NCBI GenBank assembly: GCA_003506735.1 | Contig: DNYS01000176.1 | Coordinates: forward strand, 1,582-13,938 | DNA: 12,357 bases | Direction: 5' to 3' | Source of the DNA: Nitrospinota bacterium | Lineage (GTDB): Bacteria; UBA8248 | In this document: positions 6,710 to 12,357 of the stretch, in pieces | Layout: each line of letters opens with the position of its first letter | Numbering within the stretch: the stretch's first letter is position 1 | Notes under the pieces: generated by a model | Database searches by the model: none | What the model was told of the DNA's origin: nothing | What the model saw: only the letters and a program-made list of their open reading frames with translations | Translations under genes and position numbers: made by a program

Positions 6710-7645
6710 ATGAGTATCTCATATTCGGATATCTGGGATTTCCATACCGACCTTCGACTGATTCAACGCCTGCCCCCGGACAGGGAATATCTCCGGGAAC
6801 AAATGGATATTCCCGCGGCGGGGAGGCTCGGCGGGCTTTTTACGGCAACGGGAAGGTTTGCCGATCTTCCGGACAAAGAACAACTTGCCCGGCTCGAAGA
6901 AGAGGTGAATTTGATCGCGGGGGCCAGCGGCCTGGATCTGGTTCTTGCGGCGAAAGATTCGGAAGGCACGGGAAATCAATTGCTCCACGCCGAGGGGATT
7001 TATTTTATTCAAAATGAGGAAGACATTGAGTTGATCGATCGGCTCTGGGGCCTTGGCTTCAGGAGCCTGGCGCCGATGTACAACGAGGACAATTCCCTGG
7101 GGGGAGGGGCCATGGGGGATTCCGGAAGAGGGCTTACTCCCCTTGGCCGCGCGTTTATGATGAATGCATGGAAGAAGGGTTTTATCCTCGATTGCGCGCA
7201 TGCCAACCACAGGACCAAAGCCGACATGCTGGACCTGGCGCTGGTGATGGGGAATCCGCTTCATTATTCGCATGGCCATCTCGATTGGCCGGTCGTGAAA
7301 ATATTCGGAGAACGCGGATTGCCGCGCGAGGAGGCGTCCCGAATATTCGAGACGGGCGGGCTCGTGGGTCTTTCTCCGCACCCCGGATTTTTGGGCGCAT
7401 TCGATCGGCATCTGGAAGAGATAGATTTTCTTGCCGAACGGAATCCCGATCGGGTCGTTCTTGGAACGGATTTCGCAGGGACCAACCGGCCGGGGCCCGA
7501 TGGGAACAGGCTCTTCGAGGAGTGCCGGGGAGTTTGGGGAATCCCCGGATTCGGGCAACGCCTTGCGGACATTCACGGCGAAGACTTCGCCCGAGCCTAT
7601 TGCGGCCGGACGTTGAAAACATATCTGGCCGGAGCGCTCCCTTGA
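6710..7645 (+). CDS. Membrane dipeptidase-type metallohydrolase (peptidase M19)
   Basis: A 311-residue zinc hydrolase of the renal/membrane dipeptidase family, which cleaves dipeptides (some including D-residues) and related amides. Expected metal ligands are His12/Asp14 in DFHTD, bridging Glu95 in HAEG, His164 in LDCAHANH, His188 in HYSHGH and Asp254 in VLGTDF. GLTPLGRAFM (141-150) matches the family segment before the third metal site. It is slightly shorter than many members and has no signal peptide or membrane segment, so it should be cytosolic. Two ATGs are adjacent (6707 and 6710). The second is preferred because the AGGGGGG run at 6698-6704 is then 5 nt away, against 2 nt from the first. 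It is transcribed divergently from the tartrate-dehydratase operon, suggesting a linked role in amino or peptide substrate use. Substrate unknown. Confidence 0.87.
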   Translation: MSISYSDIWDFHTDLRLIQRLPPDREYLREQMDIPAAGRLGGLFTATGRFADLPDKEQLARLEEEVNLIAGASGLDLVLAAKDSEGTGNQLLHAEGIYFIQNEEDIELIDRLWGLGFRSLAPMYNEDNSLGGGAMGDSGRGLTPLGRAFMMNAWKKGFILDCAHANHRTKADMLDLALVMGNPLHYSHGHLDWPVVKIFGERGLPREEASRIFETGGLVGLSPHPGFLGAFDRHLEEIDFLAERNPDRVVLGTDFAGTNRPGPDGNRLFEECRGVWGIPGFGQRLADIHGEDFARAYCGRTLKTYLAGALP

Positions 7646-7653
7646 TTCGGTTG

Positions 7654-7693
7654 AAAAAAAATCGGCGGCCATATCCGGCCGCCGATTTTTTTT
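7654..7693. terminator. bidirectional intrinsic terminator
   Basis: A perfectly symmetric element: eight A, the arm TCGGCGGCC (7662-7670), a 6-nt loop, the arm GGCCGCCGA (7677-7685), then eight T. On either strand the GC stem is followed by a U-run. It lies 8 bp after the stop of the M19 gene and 16 bp from the stop of the convergent cold-shock gene, so one element serves both. Confidence 0.93.
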
Positions 7694-7709
7694 ATGCGCT
7701 TTGAATCCT

Positions 7710-7919
7710 TTATGCGCTTCCTATCTTCGTTACGTTCGCCGCCTGCAGGCCTTTGGGCCCTTGTACGATTTCGAATGAGACGCGCTCGCCTTCATCGAGG
7801 GATTTGAATCCTTCCTGCTGGATGGCCGAATGGTGGACGAATACATCATCCCCTTCTTCCTGAGAGATAAAACCGTAACCCTTGGAATCGTTAAACCACT
7901 TCACTGTTCCTTCTGGCAC
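7710..7919 (-). CDS. Cold-shock domain protein (CspA family)
   Basis: A 69-residue single cold-shock domain, the usual family length. Such proteins bind single-stranded RNA/DNA and act as RNA chaperones or antiterminators. The nucleic-acid-binding motifs are KGYGFI (13-18, RNP1) and VFVHH (26-30, RNP2), with Trp8 and Phe9 in VKWFN also conserved. The start is GTG (VPEGTVKWF), with AGGAGA 7 nt upstream at 7927-7932 on the minus strand. An ATG closer to the SD is in another frame and gives no family sequence. The frame extends further upstream but only through leader sequence. The gene is monocistronic, has its own promoter and ends at the shared terminator. Confidence 0.96.
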   Translation of the reverse strand: MPEGTVKWFNDSKGYGFISQEEGDDVFVHHSAIQQEGFKSLDEGERVSFEIVQGPKGLQAANVTKIGSA

Positions 7920-8053
7920 CTTGCATTCTCCTAAAGTGATAGAAATGCAGCGACGCGACTCGGCACACCCTTTTGACGCGAAAACACTGCTGCCGAAAAA
8001 CCTTCCCTGGATCTTCCCTTTTCCAGAAAAACCATAGTTAAAGAGATTCTGAA

Positions 8054-8082
8054 TCATTGCAAAAATATTTTAAAATGACAAA
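8054..8082 (-). promoter_or_regulatory. sigma70-type promoter for the cold-shock gene, long 5' leader
   Basis: On the minus strand TTGTCA (8077-8082) and AATGAT (8054-8059) are separated by 17 bp in an AT-rich stretch. They match 5 of 6 and 4 of 6 positions of the sigma70 boxes. Transcription would start near 8047, giving a leader of about 130 nt before the GTG. A long leader is known for several cspA-type genes, where it regulates stability and translation by temperature; whether this one does is inference. Confidence 0.55.
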
Positions 8083-8731
8083 TCGCGTTTTTCACCATTG
8101 GGGACCGCCCGGTCCGCTGGGGGCAAATTTGGGGGCTGAATGAATTCAAACAAATATATTGTATACATTTTCCATGTCCCCAGCCCAAGTGAAAACATCC
8201 ATGGGAAACTCCCTAAAACCACAGAAACACGCCCGGACCGGCCATTGCCTTAGCCGCGAGGAGAATCGCCTTTTCCCCCAAACCTCCCGCGTCCCGGTCT
8301 CCTCATGTCCCGGTCCCTTCACCAAAAGATTTGCCAAAGGTTTCCATAATAACGCCATGCCTTGCTCCCATCGATCGTTACTCTTGCCCGCCTCCAATCG
8401 TCCCTCTCCCCGCCGGAGGAGGAAATCAGGGGGGATTCTAGGGCGAGAGCGCCAAAAGCGCGCTACAGGAAATGCGCGCTGGTTCGCATCGGGTTTTCAG
8501 AGAGCGGCGAAGGGGGAGCCAAGCCGCCCCCCGGTCTCCCGCAACCCAGGTCACGGCGGTCCACTGTCCGCGCCTGCTCCCCATGGGGAGTTGGCTCCAT
8601 TATCCTGTCAGCATGACAAGGAAGAGTTCATATGGGTTCGATACAGGGTCATATTGGTCTGCTCTCCGAACCTTGCCCATTCTGAGTGCGAATTCTCTGG
8701 CAAAATTACTCTAACCAGGGAGGGAATTGCC
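8083..8731. other. gene-poor region with hairpins and palindromes
   Basis: No frame here gives a recognisable protein. Structures seen are GGACC-gccc-GGTCC (8102-8115); TGTATACA (8160-8167), a palindrome in an AT-rich tract that could be a promoter or operator; AGCGCGC (8457-8463) pairing with GCGCGCT (8474-8480) across a 10-nt loop; the 14-bp palindrome CTCCCCATGGGGAG (8577-8590); and TGTCA-gca-TGACA (8606-8618). Together they could reflect a structured RNA or remnants of decayed sequence, but none matches an RNA family I recognise. Confidence 0.4.
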
Positions 8732-8863
8732 ATGAAGAAGAAGCGTTTTAGCAAGGAGCAGGGCAAGGTAGATTTGTCACCAGGGGGAAAGGCGACGAAA
8801 ATCCTGCATTCCGATAAAATCGTTAATTCGCTTGGGGCAGGGTGCATCGGGCACTCAAATTGA
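8732..8863 (+). CDS. possible 43-residue ORF or transposase-start remnant
   Basis: An ATG with a very strong ribosome-binding region (AGGGAGGGAA, 6-7 nt upstream) opens a 43-residue frame beginning MKKKRFSKEQ. That beginning resembles the start of IS3-family OrfA transposases, but the sequence then departs from the family (GKVDLSPGGKAT) and stops. No helix-turn-helix or IS inverted repeats can be made out. It may be a real small basic protein, a decayed insertion-sequence scrap, or chance. The open frame continues far upstream, but that part is low-complexity and not protein-like. Confidence 0.3.
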   Translation: MKKKRFSKEQGKVDLSPGGKATKILHSDKIVNSLGAGCIGHSN

Positions 8864-9103
8864 AAACACCTGAGGAGGCGCCCGGAAAAGACCCACCTGC
8901 CGCCAAGCGAGTGGGATCGACAATTCATGGCAGTTACATGGCATAGGTCTATTTCAGACACTAGTTGCCGCTTGAATAGAAATTTTCCGTGCAAAGCAAA
9001 TTTAGCTATATCTGGTCCCTACAATGACTTTAAATGGTTCTCGGTCAGCGGAACTGTATATTTCATAAGCAACAGATACCAATCCACCTGAAAGAGACGG
9101 CAT
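8864..9103. other. intergenic region upstream of the sensor cyclase
   Basis: A 240-bp AT-richer stretch with no coding frame I can support. It should carry the cyclase promoter. TATATT at 9057-9062 could be a -10 box, but the sequence 17 bp upstream (ATGGTT) is a poor -35 box. ATGGCA occurs twice about 11 bp apart (near 8927 and 8938). No sigma54-type site was found. Confidence 0.3.
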
Positions 9104-10768
9104 ATGGCCCGATGGTTTCATAGCCTCCAGGCGAAAATACTGATTCTGGTCATCCTTATGCTTAGCCTGGGCTTTGGCGTATCGATGCTGTTCACCATCG
9201 AGGTCCAGCGCCGCGTGCTGAAGGACCAAATGATCGAGCGGGCGAAGATACTCGCATCCACTCTCTACAAGAGTATCAAGAGCAACATGCTTGAGGGCCG
9301 GCCCGACATCGCCCGCGGCCTCATCAAAGAGCTTAAGCGCCTTGAAGACGTGAAGGCTCTCCAGGTGTTCAGGAACGACGGAACCGAAGCGTTCACCGAT
9401 CTCCGCACCCTGATTAAGGTGCAACAATCAGGCAATCTCGATGAGAAAGTGGCCAGGAAAATCCGGCGCGCGGCGGCAGGCCACGAAAAAATGGATACGC
9501 TTCGCAATGACCCCTATTTCAAGAAGGTGCTTACCACCGGAAAGACCATCCATTGGATGGAAATTCTAGCAAATTCCAAGGGCCGGAGCGTCCATGTCCT
9601 CACCTTCCTGAAACCGCTCGAAAACGAGTCTGATTGTCAGACCTGCCACGGCGCTAAATCGAAAGTGCAGGGCATCGTACGGGTCTCGACCGACGTGAGC
9701 GGGCTTGAGGCCCAGACGAGCGACCTGCGAAACCGCCAGATCGGGATCACGCTGGCCACGCTAGTGATTGTGTCATTTGCCTTGGTCTTTTTCCTCAGGT
9801 GGACAGTGATCGAACGGCTTGAGGTACTCGCTTCGGGGGCCGCAAAGATAGGCCGGGGCGAGTTTGAGAATATCCCCGAGGTCAGTGGAAATGATGAGAT
9901 CGCCCGTCTCGGGCAGGCGTTTCGGAATATGACAATTTCGCTGAAGAGCGCCTACGCCGATATTCAGTCGAAGAATTTCGAACTCGAAAATACACTCGAA
10001 GAACTGAAAGAGAGCCGGCAAAAGATCCAACTTCTCGAAAACATCAAGAGTCAGCTCGCCAAATTCATCCCCGCGTCTGTCCAGCGGATGCTTGAGGATA
10101 CCCCCAACGCCGAAACCCTCGAGAAGAAGGATAAGGACGTCACTGTCCTCTTCCTCGATATCGATGGGTACACCCGGATGAGCGCCTCCTACTCGCAGGA
10201 TATCGTCAACGCCGTCATCGAAAAATACTTCTCCGCTTTCCTTGATGTAGTCACCGGACACGGGGGGGACATCAACGAAACGGCGGGAGACGGGCTGATG
10301 GTCATCTTCCAGGACGAGAACGACCCCAAGGCCCACGCCGCGAACGCCATCGACGCGGCGATTAAAATGCGTGGCAGGGTTGCCGCATTCAATGATGCAC
10401 GCCTGCCGGGCTATCCCCTCGTCTTCGCCAACATCGGCATCAACTCCGGCGTGGCCTCGGTGGGCGCCAACAAATTTGAGTCCCCGGGTGGGAGCGCGCG
10501 CTGGACATTCACGGCGAGCGGTCTGGTTACCAACATCTCCTCGCGAATCGGCAGCATTGCGACCTCGGGGCGAATTTTTATCGGAGAGGAAACGAGGCGG
10601 CGGGTCGGCGACCAATACGCGCTCGTCGATATGGGCACCCACCTGCTCAAGAACATATCCGATTCGATACAAATATATCAGGTCATTCCGGTCGGCGTGG
10701 TCTTTCCGAAAGGAACGTTCGACCCCGTGGACGCCATGGGAGAGGCCGGAGAAGCTTCATCCGGTTGA
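9104..10768 (+). CDS. Membrane haem-c sensor / HAMP / class III nucleotide cyclase
   Basis: A 554-residue sensor cyclase. Order: TM1 (about 11-32), a periplasmic domain (33-210) with one c-type haem site CQTCH (Cys178, Cys181, His182) of the DUF3365-like kind, TM2 (about 212-232), HAMP (about 233-285), a helical linker (286-320), then a class III cyclase domain (about 340-530). Cyclase metal ligands are Asp352 (FLDIDGYT) and Asp396 (AGDGLM); the transition-state pair Asn477/Arg481 is in VTNISSR. The position that is Lys in adenylate cyclases is Glu392 (NETAGD), as in guanylate cyclases, while the partner position is Thr470. Likely role: periplasmic redox, O2 or ligand sensing turned into cAMP or cGMP. 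The ATG has only a weak purine-rich SD (GAAAGAGA). It is monocistronic, with no haem-maturation genes nearby. Confidence 0.9.
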   Translation: MARWFHSLQAKILILVILMLSLGFGVSMLFTIEVQRRVLKDQMIERAKILASTLYKSIKSNMLEGRPDIARGLIKELKRLEDVKALQVFRNDGTEAFTDLRTLIKVQQSGNLDEKVARKIRRAAAGHEKMDTLRNDPYFKKVLTTGKTIHWMEILANSKGRSVHVLTFLKPLENESDCQTCHGAKSKVQGIVRVSTDVSGLEAQTSDLRNRQIGITLATLVIVSFALVFFLRWTVIERLEVLASGAAKIGRGEFENIPEVSGNDEIARLGQAFRNMTISLKSAYADIQSKNFELENTLEELKESRQKIQLLENIKSQLAKFIPASVQRMLEDTPNAETLEKKDKDVTVLFLDIDGYTRMSASYSQDIVNAVIEKYFSAFLDVVTGHGGDINETAGDGLMVIFQDENDPKAHAANAIDAAIKMRGRVAAFNDARLPGYPLVFANIGINSGVASVGANKFESPGGSARWTFTASGLVTNISSRIGSIATSGRIFIGEETRRRVGDQYALVDMGTHLLKNISDSIQIYQVIPVGVVFPKGTFDPVDAMGEAGEASSG

Positions 10769-10782
10769 AATTTTACAGGGTG

Positions 10783-10800
10783 TGCGCGGCGTCCCGCGTG
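10783..10800 (+). terminator. possible weak terminator after the cyclase
   Basis: CGCGG-cgtc-CCGCG, extendable by two G-U pairs, forms a short stem 14 bp after the stop codon and is followed by ATTCTCTT rather than a clean T-run. It is placed where a terminator is expected but is weak. Confidence 0.25.
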
Positions 10801-11360
10801 ATTCTCTTGAGCCGGATCTTGGCAGCGGTGCCGAACTTGGGCATGGCGAATTATGGATTAAGCGGCCATGGGTGTTTGAACCAGACCTCAACAATGTGAC
10901 TGCCATTTAAAATTTCTCATATCTGCCAAATGATAGGGTCATTGTCGCCAGCTATCGAAGCGGTATTCAGATTCAATGCCTACTAAACCCGGTGGGTGTT
11001 GAAGTAATCTTGCCCCCAGCTTCTCTTCCAGATCGCGCCCGTTCCAAAAAAGAGTCCGGTCCAGGTATCCCTCCGGTTGGCGTCGGCAAGCCGTTCGGTG
11101 AAGGGATGGGATAATGGAAGATGGGGAACGGTCTTGACCACCCCCATCCACCACCTCTCTCCAATTCAATCAAATTCGTAACCGCAGCCATCGCGGCATC
11201 GCACTCAAAATTCTTTTTCGGACTTCATCCCGCAATTTCGGTTTGGGTCATGCCTCGCTTGATTCGCGGCGCTCTCCCGTGGAAAGGTGGAGACACCGGA
11301 ATTCAAGATGGGCGCTCCCCGTGCGGGGGGGCGATTTTACGCAATCATATGGGAGAGGCG
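10801..11360. other. gene-poor spacer with a protein-like minus-strand stretch
   Basis: No gene is identified here. On the minus strand two overlapping frames at 10939-11169 and 10973-11191 give short stretches that look protein-like (for example GRDLEEKLGARLLQHP), which may be the decayed end of a lost gene or coincidence. At 11313-11333 CGCTCCCC can pair with GGGGGGCG (one G-U) and is followed by ATTTT, just before the next gene. That could be a leader hairpin or an intrinsic terminator. No tRNA or repeat array was seen. Confidence 0.35.
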
Positions 11361-12357
11361 ATGCGGCTGCCGGACTGGACGCAAAAGGAATGGACGGACG
11401 AGTTGGGCGCGGCCGAGCTGGAGCGGGCGGGGCCGGCTGTCGCGGGCGAGCTGGGGAGCTGGCGCATCCGCTTTCGGGTGGGCCGGTGGGGAATCGACGA
11501 GCGGGGCTCGATCAAGCTCGCCTTCCGCCAGGTGAGCGATTGGGGCGCTCCCCAGTTCGAGGATCCCGGGGGGGAGAACTACACGAGCCTTCACCTGGAA
11601 TCCCGCTCGGGGGCGGTGCTCGAGCCTCGTTTCGAATGGCGGGGCTACATCCGCCACTGGCGCCAGGCGCTCACGGTCGATGTACTGGACGGAGCCTTGT
11701 GGGAGGGCGACGTCATTACGATTCATCTGGGGGACACCGCCTCGGGCTCCCCCGGAATGCGCGCCCAGACGTTTAACGAAAGCGCGTTCGAGTTCAAGTT
11801 TTTCGTGGACGTTTTCGGGGCCGGTCATTATCAGCCCATCCCCGAATCCCCGAGCCTGCGCGTCCGGGGCGGCGAGCCGGTGCGTCTTGTGGCGACGGCA
11901 ATCTCCGAGGCCGCCGTTGGCGATGGCGGCTGGCTCATCGTCAAGGCCGAGGACCGCCACGGGAACCCGGCCGAGGGCTACTGGGGAAGGGTGCGGCTCG
12001 AGGCCGAGGGCGCGCCCGTCGAGGCCCCTCCGGAGCTGATCTTCGATGGAAAGGGGATCGCCGTCCGGAGGACGGATACGCTCTCCTTCCGAAGCGCGGG
12101 TACGGCGCGCATCCGGGTGCGGGACGAGGAGAACGGTTTTGTTGCGTTGAGCAACCCCATTGTCATCCGCGAGGAAATCGCCGGCCCCCGCCTGCGCTGG
12201 GGCGATTTCCATGGCGGGCAGACCGCGCCCACTCTCGGGGTGGGAAGCTTCGATGAATTCTACGCCTTTGCCCGGGACGTGGGTGCGCTCGAATTCACCA
12301 CGCACCAGGGCAATTGCTTCGAGGTGACGCTCAAGGACATGGAGGCGCTCAAGGAGC
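11361..12357 (+). CDS. DUF3604-family protein, 5' part (runs off the window)
   Basis: An open frame of 332 complete codons with no stop before the window end. Residues 1 to about 275 are rich in beta-strand-like sequence (several SWRIRF- and RVRGG-type segments), as in the N-terminal sandwich region of DUF3604 proteins. The conserved block begins at RWGDFHGGQT (280-289, with Asp282 and His284), continues SFDEFYAFARDVGALEFTTHQGN, and matches the start of the DUF3604 domain, a PHP-like presumed metallohydrolase. No signal peptide is visible. The ATG at 11361 has GGGAGAGG immediately upstream; an in-frame ATG at 11349 (adding MGEA) lacks an SD. Biochemical function is unknown for the family, and the C-terminal catalytic part is outside the window. 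Confidence 0.82.
   Translation, partial: MRLPDWTQKEWTDELGAAELERAGPAVAGELGSWRIRFRVGRWGIDERGSIKLAFRQVSDWGAPQFEDPGGENYTSLHLESRSGAVLEPRFEWRGYIRHWRQALTVDVLDGALWEGDVITIHLGDTASGSPGMRAQTFNESAFEFKFFVDVFGAGHYQPIPESPSLRVRGGEPVRLVATAISEAAVGDGGWLIVKAEDRHGNPAEGYWGRVRLEAEGAPVEAPPELIFDGKGIAVRRTDTLSFRSAGTARIRVRDEENGFVALSNPIVIREEIAGPRLRWGDFHGGQTAPTLGVGSFDEFYAFARDVGALEFTTHQGNCFEVTLKDMEALKE

Noticed and set aside
8146..8397. An 83-residue minus-strand frame with a TTG start
   Set aside because: No motif or homologous feature is recognised and composition is not convincing, although an SD-like run precedes it.
8474..8500. tRNA-like T-arm string (GGTTCGCATC)
   Set aside because: No acceptor, D or anticodon stems can be assembled around it.
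8159..8731. Upstream part of a long plus-strand frame
   Set aside because: Arg/Pro/Ser-rich translation typical of non-coding GC-rich DNA; only the last 43 codons have a plausible start site.
11337..12305. A 322-residue minus-strand frame
   Set aside because: Antisense shadow of the DUF3604 gene; the plus strand carries the conserved WGDFH block.

Overview
The window is GC-rich, densely coded bacterial chromosome with Shine-Dalgarno-led genes. I see no phage or plasmid genes, complete insertion sequence, rRNA, tRNA or CRISPR array. A periplasmic c-type haem sensor fused to a nucleotide cyclase, an alkanesulfonate-monooxygenase-like flavoprotein, a DUF3604 protein and a tartrate-dehydratase operon suggest a Gram-negative environmental heterotroph, perhaps of a deltaproteobacterial, Tectomicrobia or Nitrospinota-like lineage. 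That placement is a guess from gene content, not phylogeny.

Layout: (1) 43-2272 holds a divergent pair: a minus-strand M29 aminopeptidase / NicX-like metalloprotein and a plus-strand SsuD-like flavin monooxygenase. (2) 2366-6546 is a four-gene minus-strand operon. In transcription order it encodes a D(-)-tartrate dehydratase-type enolase-superfamily enzyme, the large and small subunits of an isopropylmalate-dehydratase-type Fe-S hydro-lyase (start and stop overlap by 4 bp), and a ThiO-like FAD amine/amino-acid oxidase. (3) A plus-strand M19 membrane-dipeptidase-type hydrolase (6710-7645) diverges from that operon. It shares a symmetric A8-stem-T8 bidirectional terminator with a minus-strand cold-shock protein (7710-7919), which has a promoter-like site and a predicted leader of about 130 nt. 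(4) 8083-9103 is about 1 kb with no recognisable gene except a possible 43-codon ORF with a strong ribosome-binding site; it contains several hairpins and palindromes. (5) 9104-10768 encodes a membrane sensor cyclase: TM, periplasmic CxxCH haem domain, TM, HAMP, class III cyclase. (6) 10769-11360 is a second gene-poor gap. (7) 11361 to the window end is the 5' part of a DUF3604-family gene.

How the genes may work together: regions 1-3 look like catabolic cargo for small organic acids and amino or peptide compounds. The operon pairs a dehydratase expected to turn D-tartrate into oxaloacetate with an aconitase-superfamily enzyme. The small-subunit specificity loop of that enzyme matches neither the isopropylmalate nor the homoaconitate type, so it probably acts on another hydroxydicarboxylate or unsaturated dicarboxylate. 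The most interesting items are this operon with its atypical hydro-lyase and the haem-c cyclase, whose nucleotide-selecting residues (Glu/Thr) are an unusual pair.
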